A stretch of 18,461 nt of DNA from CAYZXU01 sp964482535. Lineage in GTDB: Bacteria > Desulfobacterota > Desulfobacteria > Desulfobacterales > BuS5. The DNA is taken from contig CAYZXU010000048.1 in NCBI GenBank assembly GCA_964482535.1, positions 1 to 18,461 of the forward strand, in the 5' to 3' direction. This document shows positions 7,929-14,896 of this stretch, in pieces. Position 1 is the stretch's first letter. Each line of letters starts with the position of its first letter. The position numbers were made by a program, and so were the translations under genes. The notes under the pieces are model-generated. The model saw only the letters and a list, made by a program, of their open reading frames with translations, was not told the origin of the DNA and ran no database searches.

Positions 7929-8699
7929 GTGATCAGGATAGGAATTATAGGCGGTTCGGGTCTTGATGATCCTAAAATACTTAAAAATGAAACTGAAATA
8001 TTTATTGATACTCCCTTCGGGAAACCGTCCTCTGTCCTTACTTCGGGAACAATTAACGGTGTTGATGTTATAATACTCGCAAGGCATGGGAAAAATCACA
8101 CCATTTCTCCTTCACAGGTTAATAACAGGGCTAATATTTATGCCTTTAAAAAACAGGGCATAACTCATATAATTGCAACAACTGCCTGCGGCAGTCTTAG
8201 AGAAGAGATCGGAAGGGGTGATTTTGTAATCCTTGATCAGTTTATAGATTTTACAAGGCACAGAGAAGTTACATTCTTTGATTCATTTGAAAAAGGGCTT
8301 AATCATACTCCAATGGCTGATCCTTTTGATTCTAAGTTGAGAAAAATACTCTATGAGACATCAATAGATATGGGGTTGAAAGCCCATAAAACAGGGACGG
8401 TTATAACTATTGAAGGCCCCAGATTTTCAACAAGGGCAGAATCTAAAATGTTTAAAATATGGGGGGCTGACGTAATAAATATGTCCATCGCTCCGGAAGC
8501 TATTCTTGCAAATGAAGCCCAGATTCCCTATTCAGCCATTGCAATGGCAACGGATTATGACTGCTGGAAAGAAGATGAAGCTGTTGTTTCATGGGAAGAA
8601 ATTCTTGATGTTTTTAATAAAAATGCAGATAAGGTAAAAAATTTGCTTATAAATGCGATTGGTAAAATAGCCTGCCGGAGAGATAATGATGAATCTTAA
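7929..8699 (+). CDS. mtnP: S-methyl-5'-thioadenosine phosphorylase
   Basis: Cleaves methylthioadenosine, the by-product of polyamine and related SAM-dependent synthesis, with phosphate to adenine and 5-methylthioribose-1-phosphate. GTG 7929 is preferred: the product then begins MIRIGIIGGSGLDDP as in the family and the GGAG spacing is right. ATG 7917, four codons up, is the alternative. The 256 residues contain the phosphate-site GGSGLD (8-13), RHG (52-54), TACGSL (85-90), IEGPRFSTRAES (161-172), the base/ribose-site INMSIAPE (183-190; INMTTVPE in the human enzyme) and TDYDCW (208-213). The two aspartates of TDYDCW are kept, which marks adenine specificity rather than the methylthioinosine form. 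The next gene, overlapping by 14 bp, is apt, which uses the adenine. No mtnA or other methionine-salvage gene is in view. Confidence 0.95.
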   Translation: MIRIGIIGGSGLDDPKILKNETEIFIDTPFGKPSSVLTSGTINGVDVIILARHGKNHTISPSQVNNRANIYAFKKQGITHIIATTACGSLREEIGRGDFVILDQFIDFTRHREVTFFDSFEKGLNHTPMADPFDSKLRKILYETSIDMGLKAHKTGTVITIEGPRFSTRAESKMFKIWGADVINMSIAPEAILANEAQIPYSAIAMATDYDCWKEDEAVVSWEEILDVFNKNADKVKNLLINAIGKIACRRDNDES

Positions 8700-9210
8700 A
8701 GAAAAAATCAGAACTGTTCCTGACTGGCCTGTCAAGGGCGTAATGTTTAGAGATATAACCACAATTCTTCAGGAACCTGAACCGTTTGTAGAAGTCTGTG
8801 ATATATTTTACAACCGTTATAAAGATATTAAGATAGATAAGGTTGTAGGTATAGATGCCCGTGGATTTATTTTTGGAGCAGTGCTTGCCTATCAACTTAA
8901 AACAGGATTTGTCCCGGTCAGAAAAAAGGGGAAACTCCCCCATAATACAATAACAGAAGAATATGACCTTGAGTATGGCAAAGATATTGTGGAGATGCAT
9001 GAAGATGCAATTTTACCAGGAGAAAACGTATTAATTATCGATGATCTTATTGCAACCGGCGGGACAATGTCCGCTGCAGTTAAATTTGTTGAAAAGCTTG
9101 GTGGCAATATTATTGAATGTGCATTTCTTATTGAACTGCCTGATCTTAAAGGCAGAGACAAAATTAAAGAGTATAAAATATTTGCCATTATGGAATTTGA
9201 AGGCGAATAG
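8686..9210 (+). CDS. apt: Adenine phosphoribosyltransferase
   Basis: A cytosolic purine-salvage enzyme converting adenine and PRPP to AMP and pyrophosphate. The 174 residues are normal length. Visible are the N-terminal block VPDWPVKGVMFRDITT, the VVGIDARGFIFGAVLAYQL core, VRKKGKLP (base-side loop), the flexible loop EEYDLEYGKD and the PRPP loop VLIIDDLIATGGTMSA (about 115-130). Two adjacent ATGs (8686, 8689) are possible; 8689 gives the more usual MNLKEKIR beginning and better spacing from GGAGAG at 8677. The start lies inside the end of mtnP, so the pair is very probably translationally coupled and works in sequence: MTA phosphorolysis releases adenine and Apt traps it as AMP. Confidence 0.97.
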   Translation: MMNLKEKIRTVPDWPVKGVMFRDITTILQEPEPFVEVCDIFYNRYKDIKIDKVVGIDARGFIFGAVLAYQLKTGFVPVRKKGKLPHNTITEEYDLEYGKDIVEMHEDAILPGENVLIIDDLIATGGTMSAAVKFVEKLGGNIIECAFLIELPDLKGRDKIKEYKIFAIMEFEGE

Positions 9211-9278
9211 CTCTCATACCTTGGCGAGTACAACAAAAGCAGTTCTTTCATATAAAAAATATACAGGTGAATTATATC

Positions 9279-9632
9279 ATGAGAATCAATGAAATAAAAA
9301 ACATATTAAAGGCAGAGGTATTGTTCGGTGAAACTGCAATGGAGAATTCTATAGTTGCAGGAGGCAGCGCTGATCTGTTGGATGACATACTTTATGCAGC
9401 AGCAAAAGACTGTGTGCTTCTCACAGGAGCTGTTACCCTTGACAGTATAAGGAAAGCAACAGTTGCCGAAATAGGGGTAATTGTCATGGTGAGGGGGAAA
9501 GAAATTGACAAAAAAATTCTGAAGCTGGCCAAGGAGAATAATATTCCTGTGCTGACAACAGACTTTTCACTTTTCGTTGCAAGCGGCAGACTCTATTCCG
9601 CCGGCCTCAGAGGTCTGGACGGCACATGGTAA
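9279..9632 (+). CDS. DRTGG-domain protein
   Basis: A small soluble protein of 117 residues from ATG 9279 (AGGTG 9 bases upstream; an in-frame GTG at 9267 overlaps that site). The whole length fits one DRTGG domain (PF07085 type): KAEVLFGE, VAGGSADLLDDILYAAAK (about 26-43), CVLLTGAVTLDSIRKA, then IGVIVMVRGKEIDKKILKLAKENNIPVLTTD. The domain is named after a motif in its founding members and is found in phosphotransacetylases, in CBS-domain proteins and as single-domain proteins beside hydrogenase or electron-transfer genes in anaerobes. Its function is not firmly known; ligand binding and regulation are assumed. Here it lies 45 bases before the RnfB/GltD fusion and 68 bases after apt, which suggests a regulatory partner for the redox enzyme. 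A 14-base palindrome TTTTCCATGGAAAA (9633-9646) follows its stop. Confidence 0.82.
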   Translation: MRINEIKNILKAEVLFGETAMENSIVAGGSADLLDDILYAAAKDCVLLTGAVTLDSIRKATVAEIGVIVMVRGKEIDKKILKLAKENNIPVLTTDFSLFVASGRLYSAGLRGLDGTW

Positions 9633-9677
9633 TTTTCCATGGAAAAGTAATTTTATATAAAAGCAGGAGCATATATT

Positions 9678-11711
9678 ATGTTTGAAGCAGTTTGCATGAT
9701 GGGTGGTTTAGGCATTATTGTTGGGGCGGGTCTGGCAGCGGCGTCGAAAATTTTTTATGTATATGTGGATCCTTTAATACTTGCAGTTGATGATGTTTTG
9801 CCAGGCGCAAATTGCGGTGGATGCGGGAAGCCTGGATGCGCCGCTAATGCTGAGGCTATTGTGGCAGGAGAGGCCGCTCCCAATTCATGCGTAGCTGCCG
9901 GACCTGAAGTTGCCGAAGCCATAGCAGCCATTATGGGTGTTTCAATCGAAGCAAAAGAACCGGATTTCGCAAAGACCGGATGCACATACGGTGTTGCCGA
10001 GGCAGATACAAAATTTATTTACGATGGTTTAAGCGACTGCAAAGCTGCAGCAATGCTCAGCGGAGGCATGAAGGTCTGTTCCATAGGGTGTCTTGGGCTT
10101 GGAAGCTGTATTAAGGCCTGCCCTTTTGACGCGATTTCGATGGGGCCTCACGGTCTGCCTGTTGTTGATGAAAAACTTTGCACAGGCTGTGGAACCTGTG
10201 AAAGGGTATGTCCTAAAAACATTATCAAACTTTCATCCGTAACGAGAAGAATTTTACGGGAATATACCACTGAAGATTGCACTACACCCTGTCAGAGGTC
10301 TTGTCCGGCCGGAATAAACATAAGTGCATATGTAGGTCATATAGCTAAGAAAAATTATCATGAAGCGGTTCAGGTTATCAAGGAAAGGAATCCGTTCCCC
10401 ACAATAATCGGCAGAATCTGTCCGCGGCCCTGCGAGGACAGTTGTAGGCGTCAACTGGCCGATGAGCCCGTGGCAATTAACTTTCTTAAGCGCTTTGCCG
10501 CTGATTATGAAAAGGAAACAGGCTCAAGGATACTTCCCTACAAGGCGCCTGACACAGGCAAAAAAATAGCAGTTATAGGCGGCGGAGTTGAAGGTCTGTC
10601 AACATCCTTTTTTGCTGCCCGTTTAGGACATGAACCAACAATATTTGAAGCAGGTTCAAAGCTGGGGGGAATACTCAGAACAGCCATAGCAAAGTACAGA
10701 CTTTCCGATGAAATATTAGACTGGGACATAGAAGGTGTTATGGAAATGGGAGTAAATGCCGAGACCGGGAAAACTCTTGGCAGGGATTTTACGATAGCAT
10801 CTATACTAAAAGAGGGGTTTGAGTCTGTTTTTATAGCAACAGGAGGATGGGACAGCCGTTTGTCAAGGGCCAAAGAGTCTCTCATTGAAGAACAGATACC
10901 CGGCGCTTTTCTGCTGCTTGATTTTATAAATAAGGCCAAAGAAAATAGTATCACATGCAGTTCCGATGTGGTTATAGTCGGCGGGGGAAGCATTGCTGTT
11001 GACGCAGCAATGGCCTGTAAAGATATGTACGCAAAAAACATCACAATAATCTTCAGGGAAACACAAGGTGAAGTTCAGATTGAAAATGAGGATATTGAAA
11101 AAGCTTCAGACAATGGAATAAAGATAATATTTAATTCGGCAATGGGAAAAATTTATGGTCAGGAAAATGAGCTCTCCGAAATCGAATGCATAGATCTAAA
11201 AAACAGGTCAACAAATAATATTACCGTAAAAACTTTAATTTTTGCATCAGGCAGATTCCCTGAACTTATTTTTATGAAAACAGGCGCTGACAGCGAATCG
11301 GATGATTCAGCAGAAAAAGCTTATGATGGTCGATGGGAAGGATTCGAGCCTTATAAACCGCCTGCATCAAACAGTGAAGCCGGTCTGTTTGCAAAGGGTG
11401 ACGTTATTACAGACTATGGAGCAGCAATAAAAGCCATTGCAGCGGGACGCAGAGCCGCAGCTTCCATTCATAAGGCAATGTATAACATACCATTATCATT
11501 GCCGGAGAATGTGCTTACTCTGGAAACCTTTGTGCAAGATGTATATCATCTTGAAAATGTTGAACCCATGCCGCGTAAAATTATGCCTGTTTGCAGCAGT
11601 CAGGACCTTGAAGACTGCTCAGATATAGAGATGGGTTTTGACGAAGAAACTGCTGTCAAAGAAGCTGAAAGATGCCTTCAATGCGGTCTTATATGTTATA
11701 AACACTCTTAG
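9678..11711 (+). CDS. RnfB-like iron-sulfur protein fused to a GltD-type FAD/NAD(P) oxidoreductase
   Basis: A 677-residue fusion. Residues 1-30 form a hydrophobic N-terminal anchor as in RnfB. A 4Fe-4S domain follows with C46, C49, C54 and C71 (ANCGGCGKPGC). Next is a two-cluster ferredoxin: C134, C138, C144, C148P, then C168TGC171GTC174ERVC178P. From about 195 it continues as the glutamate-synthase small-subunit type: cysteine-rich Fer4_20 domain (TTPCQRSCPAGI; GRICPRPCEDSC), FAD site VIGGGVEGLS (299-308), an NAD(P) site VVIVGGGSIAVDAAMA, GLFAKGDVITDYGAA near the second FAD contact, and a C-terminal ERCLQCGLIC. It probably moves electrons between ferredoxin and NAD(P)H, comparable to NfnB or GltD joined to RnfB. 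It stands alone: no rnfA, C, D, E or G is in the window. rseC follows. AGGAG lies 8 bases before the ATG. Acceptor and donor are inferred. Confidence 0.92.
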   Translation: MFEAVCMMGGLGIIVGAGLAAASKIFYVYVDPLILAVDDVLPGANCGGCGKPGCAANAEAIVAGEAAPNSCVAAGPEVAEAIAAIMGVSIEAKEPDFAKTGCTYGVAEADTKFIYDGLSDCKAAAMLSGGMKVCSIGCLGLGSCIKACPFDAISMGPHGLPVVDEKLCTGCGTCERVCPKNIIKLSSVTRRILREYTTEDCTTPCQRSCPAGINISAYVGHIAKKNYHEAVQVIKERNPFPTIIGRICPRPCEDSCRRQLADEPVAINFLKRFAADYEKETGSRILPYKAPDTGKKIAVIGGGVEGLSTSFFAARLGHEPTIFEAGSKLGGILRTAIAKYRLSDEILDWDIEGVMEMGVNAETGKTLGRDFTIASILKEGFESVFIATGGWDSRLSRAKESLIEEQIPGAFLLLDFINKAKENSITCSSDVVIVGGGSIAVDAAMACKDMYAKNITIIFRETQGEVQIENEDIEKASDNGIKIIFNSAMGKIYGQENELSEIECIDLKNRSTNNITVKTLIFASGRFPELIFMKTGADSESDDSAEKAYDGRWEGFEPYKPPASNSEAGLFAKGDVITDYGAAIKAIAAGRRAAASIHKAMYNIPLSLPENVLTLETFVQDVYHLENVEPMPRKIMPVCSSQDLEDCSDIEMGFDEETAVKEAERCLQCGLICYKHS

Positions 11712-11714
11712 ACC

Positions 11715-11804
11715 GTCACATAAATAATTTCACTGCGTTATCGGTCGGAGATATACTATCAGTATTATCTCCTCTCTCTGGCCTTGTGAAATTTATTATG
11801 TGAC
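11715..11804 (+). repeat. 90-bp imperfect palindrome with 19-bp terminal inverted repeats (MITE-like or RNA hairpin)
   Basis: The left arm GTCACATAAATAATTTCAC (11715-11733) and right arm GTGAAATTTATTATGTGAC (11786-11804) are inverted repeats matching at 17 of 19 positions. Nested in the centre is a second inverted repeat, GGAGATA...TATCTCC (11747-11772), which extends with one bulge to an ACT/AGT tip. The two 13-base segments between outer and inner stems are not complementary. The element fills almost all of the 115 bases between the fusion gene and rseC. No long T run follows, so it is not a standard terminator. Confidence 0.8.
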
Positions 11805-11826
11805 AATCTATAGAACATAAACTGTT

Positions 11827-12261
11827 ATGGCAACTGAAAAAGGGATTGTAACCCATATAAACTCAAAAACTGCATGGGTAGAGGCTGAAAAAAGCTCTGC
11901 CTGTGAAGGATGTTCATCACGAGATTCATGTCATCTTATTGATGACGGAAGTGGTAAAATGATGAAAGTTGAGGCTCTAAATCCTGTCGATGCAAAGGTG
12001 GGCGACAGGATTATGCTCAGCTTTGAGACAGAATCACTTATGAAAATTTCTTTTCTTTTATATATATTCCCAATTATTTGTATGTTTGCAGGAGCTTTCA
12101 CAGGTCAAATGATTGCATCCGCGTTTAACATCAACGAATCAGCCTTATCAGCTTTTCTCGGCATTCTATTTCTTGCAGGCTCACTTTTTTTTGTAAAATC
12201 AAAGGGAAATAAAATGGCTAAAAGGGATGAGTATAAGCCAAGAATCATAAAAATATTATAA
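11827..12261 (+). CDS. rseC: SoxR-reducing system protein RseC family
   Basis: A 144-residue inner-membrane protein of the RseC/MucC family (PF04246 type). The N-terminal part (about 1-70) carries a cysteine cluster ACEGCSSRDSC (C26, C29, C35) in the family position, followed by a short soluble domain ending MLSFETESL. Two membrane segments follow (about 73-100 FLLYIFPIICMFAGAFTG and 106-126 ALSAFLGILFLAGSLFFV) and a basic tail. In E. coli RseC acts with the Rsx (Rnf-like) complex to keep SoxR reduced; in anaerobes it often accompanies rnfB-type genes, as here. It probably interacts with the upstream RnfB fusion at the membrane. No clear ribosome site precedes ATG 11827. Its last 6 bases overlap the end of the convergent MFS gene. 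Confidence 0.88.
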   Translation: MATEKGIVTHINSKTAWVEAEKSSACEGCSSRDSCHLIDDGSGKMMKVEALNPVDAKVGDRIMLSFETESLMKISFLLYIFPIICMFAGAFTGQMIASAFNINESALSAFLGILFLAGSLFFVKSKGNKMAKRDEYKPRIIKIL

Positions 12262-13404
12262 GGTCGAGCCTTTATTGCATTTAAAGATAATCCCGGCTGC
12301 AAGGGCAATAAAACCGCTTATAATAAAAAGAGTAAAAGAGTCTGTTTTTTCATAAAGATACCCATTAATAAAAAAACCTGTCATCAGTCCAAGCCCGTAA
12401 GTTAAAGCATTATTTATTGCCTGCCCCATGGTTTTGGAACCTTCAGGAGTCAGAGAATCCATATAAAGAATACTTGCCATATGAAAAGCTCCATAAGTTA
12501 CTGCATGCAGCAATTGTGAAAGAAGTATGGCCGCAGGAGACTGGATAAAAAAGAGTAAAAACCACCTGATTGACGCCATAAAAAAAGAGAATGTCAGAAC
12601 GTTTTCCATTGAAAATCTTTTAAATATAAAATCAGATTTTATCATGACAAAAATTTCGGCAAAGGCTGCCAGCGCCCATGCAATACCGATAAATGAATTA
12701 TTATATCCCATGTTTTCTATATGTATGGAGAAAAAACCATAATAAGCGCTGTGGCTGACCAGCATAAGAAAAGAACAGAAAAGAAAAATAATAACACGTT
12801 TGTTTGTCAGGATTTTTTTGTCGGTACCTGCATTTTTTTCTTTTTTTATACGCGTATCAGGTATTTTAACAGATACAAGAGACAGCAGTATGGAACCTGT
12901 AAGTATAAGGCCAAGAATTATATTAATGGAATATATATCGATGAGATATCCCTGAATAATGACAATTAATATAAAAGAGATTGAACCCCACGCCCTGATT
13001 TTTCCATAATTTTTTTTTTCTTTGCCAAGAATATCCAGGGTAAATGCCTCAAGAAAAGATATTATTGGGGCATAAAACATTCCATAACATATTGTAATAA
13101 CAAGCATTGGCCAAAAAGAGGTCGTGTGGAAATAAAAAATCCATATCCCTGTACATATAAAATTGCACAAAATATATATGCGCTTTCTTGCTTGATACCT
13201 GTCAGCCACCTTGCCCCATATTAAAGGAAAAAAAACAAGGGTTACAGAACGCACTGCAGATAGTGCCCCTATTTGAAAACCGCTGAGTCCGATATGATAA
13301 CAGTAAAGGTTAAAATATGGCAGAAAGATTCCCAATGTTCCAAAATATATAAAATATTGGGAGCTGATCATTATTTTTTTTGATTTTATTGAATTATAAT
13401 CCAT
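12256..13404 (-). CDS. MFS transporter, HcaT-like (MFS_1_like) family
   Basis: A 382-residue permease with about 12 hydrophobic segments in two six-helix halves separated by a lysine-rich loop at about residues 193-210 (DTRIKKEKNAGTDKKILTNK). The N-terminal pattern YFGTLGIFLPYFNLY, GLSGFQIGALSAVRSV and the motif-A loop WGKVADRYQARKR match the phenylpropionate-permease/LacY-like MFS_1_like group (PF12832 type). In the C-terminal half, LHAVTYGAFHMASILYMDSLTPE is a typical conserved stretch. The substrate is unknown. It is a single gene, convergent with rseC (6-bp overlap of the 3' ends) and divergent from hisS. There is no evident ribosome site before the ATG at 13404; the upstream sequence is T-rich on the coding strand. 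Confidence 0.88.
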   Translation of the reverse strand: MDYNSIKSKKIMISSQYFIYFGTLGIFLPYFNLYCYHIGLSGFQIGALSAVRSVTLVFFPLIWGKVADRYQARKRIYILCNFICTGIWIFYFHTTSFWPMLVITICYGMFYAPIISFLEAFTLDILGKEKKNYGKIRAWGSISFILIVIIQGYLIDIYSINIILGLILTGSILLSLVSVKIPDTRIKKEKNAGTDKKILTNKRVIIFLFCSFLMLVSHSAYYGFFSIHIENMGYNNSFIGIAWALAAFAEIFVMIKSDFIFKRFSMENVLTFSFFMASIRWFLLFFIQSPAAILLSQLLHAVTYGAFHMASILYMDSLTPEGSKTMGQAINNALTYGLGLMTGFFINGYLYEKTDSFTLFIISGFIALAAGIIFKCNKGSTL

Positions 13405-13625
13405 TTAAAAAAACCGCTGAAATTAAGAAAAAAAATAACCGGCAAAAATCTACCGGGCATTACTGAAAAAAACATTATTATTGACCAAATTTTTATTACA
13501 GTATAGTTGAACTTTATATTTTTTTATTTTTTATGAGTTTATCAATATTATATTTATTGTTTTTTGTATAATAAAATCTTCGAATATTTTTTAAGAATTT
13601 TGAAACTAATGGAAATCTGTACAAT
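13405..13625. promoter_or_regulatory. AT-rich divergent promoter region between the MFS gene and hisS
   Basis: The 221 bases are strongly AT-rich and gene-free. Toward hisS there is a TTGACC (13481-13486) with TATAGT (13502-13507) at a short 15-base spacing, and a perfect TATAAT at 13567-13572 without a good -35. Either could serve hisS, about 55-120 bases upstream of its ATG. Nothing convincing is visible for the minus-strand gene. Given the base composition, these matches are weak. Confidence 0.3.
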
Positions 13626-14882
13626 ATGATACAATCCATCAGAGGTTTCAGGGATATACTTCCTGAAGAAATAAAAATATGGCAGAATATTGAAAGAACA
13701 GCGGCAGATCTTTTCGAAAACTTTGGTTTTAAGGAAATCAGGCTGCCTGTTCTGGAAAAAGCCGAGCTTTTTTCCAGAAGTATAGGACAGGATACTGATA
13801 TTGTAGAAAAAGAGATGTATACCTTTCCGGATAGAAAGGGCAATTCTATTACAATGAGGCCTGAGGCAACCGCATCGGTTGTAAGGGCTTATATTCAACA
13901 CAAATTATATGCAAAAGATCCTGTCCATAAGCTCTATACAATAGGCCCCATGTTCAGACGGGAAAGACCCCAGAAGGGCAGGTACAGACAGTTTTACCAG
14001 ATTAATGCCGAGGTGTTCGGCGTTGATTCCCCTTTGATTGATGCCCAGCTTATAATGATCCTGATGACTCTTTTTGCCAGGTTAAATGTCACGGATGTTA
14101 AGCCCCATATAAATTCTCTGGGATGTGAGGAATGCCGTCCCAGGTTTAAAGAAGCGCTTTCCGGGTTATTATACTCATCCGCCGACAGTCTTTGTTCAAA
14201 CTGCATAAAAAGGAGCAAAACAAACCCGTTAAGGGTGCTTGACTGTAAAGTTCCATCCTGCAGGGAAGCGATGGCCAATGCGCCTTCAATACTGGATTTT
14301 TTATGCGCTGAATGCAAAGAGCATTTTGACACTGTAAAAGATTCCTTAGAAAGCCTGAATATCGAGTATGAAGTTGACAAATTTCTTGTGAGGGGTCTTG
14401 ACTATTATACCAGGACGACCTTTGAAATCCAGACAGGTTCACTCGGCGCCCAGAATGCCGTGGCAGGTGGAGGCAGGTATGACAAACTTGTCAAGGCTCT
14501 TGGAGGGCCTGAAAAATCGGCAACAGGTTTTGCAATAGGTTTTGACAGACTTGTGGAGCTTGTAGCCCTTAATAATTCAAGTGTGCAGTCAAAACCTGAA
14601 CTGTTTATAGCCGCCATTGGAGATAAAAGCAGAGCAACTGCTTTCCATTGGGCAAACTCGCTTGCCCTTGATGGAATTAAAACTGAAATAGATCTTGGTG
14701 ATAGAAGCTTGAAAAGCCAGATGAAACGCGCAAACAGGCTTGGAGCAAAGCATGTTTTGATTGTGGGAGAAAAAGAGCTTGAAGACGGGAATATTATTAT
14801 GCGCAACATGACAACCAAAGAGCAGATTTTAATTCCTGTAAATGGTATTGTTGAAATTATAAAAGCAAAGCTTCAACCTTGA
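13626..14882 (+). CDS. hisS: Histidyl-tRNA synthetase
   Basis: A class II aminoacyl-tRNA synthetase charging tRNA-His; 418 residues, standard bacterial length. It begins MIQSIRGFRDILPEE. Motif 1/2 regions include TMRPEATASVVRAYI and GPMFRRERPQKGRYRQFYQINAEVFG. The histidine-specific motif is LVRGLDYYTRTTFEI, and motif 3 is GGGRYDKLVKALGG with TGFAIGFDRL. The insertion segment carries cysteines in a C-x2-C pattern (GCEECRPRF; LCSNC; LDCKVPSC; LCAEC), similar to other bacterial HisRS insertions with NPLRVLDCK. The C-terminal anticodon-binding domain starts near KPELFIAAIGDKS. Only a weak GGAAA ribosome site precedes the ATG. aspS follows after 14 bases, a pairing frequent in bacteria, so the two are probably co-transcribed. 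Confidence 0.97.
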   Translation: MIQSIRGFRDILPEEIKIWQNIERTAADLFENFGFKEIRLPVLEKAELFSRSIGQDTDIVEKEMYTFPDRKGNSITMRPEATASVVRAYIQHKLYAKDPVHKLYTIGPMFRRERPQKGRYRQFYQINAEVFGVDSPLIDAQLIMILMTLFARLNVTDVKPHINSLGCEECRPRFKEALSGLLYSSADSLCSNCIKRSKTNPLRVLDCKVPSCREAMANAPSILDFLCAECKEHFDTVKDSLESLNIEYEVDKFLVRGLDYYTRTTFEIQTGSLGAQNAVAGGGRYDKLVKALGGPEKSATGFAIGFDRLVELVALNNSSVQSKPELFIAAIGDKSRATAFHWANSLALDGIKTEIDLGDRSLKSQMKRANRLGAKHVLIVGEKELEDGNIIMRNMTTKEQILIPVNGIVEIIKAKLQP

Positions 14883-14888
14883 AAGGAG
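14883..14888 (+). promoter_or_regulatory. Ribosome binding site for the aspS TTG start
   Basis: AAGGAG sits 8 bases before TTG 14897 and immediately after the hisS stop, supporting the non-ATG start. Confidence 0.75.
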
Positions 14889-14896
14889 TAAATTAA

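Noticed and set aside
9633..9646. Palindrome TTTTCCATGGAAAA after the DRTGG gene as a terminator
   Set aside because: It has no loop and no T run, and the next gene follows after 45 bases; it is too weak for a terminator call, though an operator is possible.
10538..11044. Minus-strand open frame of 168 codons inside the fusion gene
   Set aside because: It is antisense to the FAD/NAD(P) region of a strongly supported gene.
11827..12261. RseC as evidence of a complete SoxR-reducing (Rsx) system
   Set aside because: No rsxACDGE/rnfACDGE or soxR is in the window; only the family membership is supported.
13994..14818. Minus-strand frames of 98-137 codons inside hisS
   Set aside because: They are antisense to catalytic motifs of HisRS; no independent signal.
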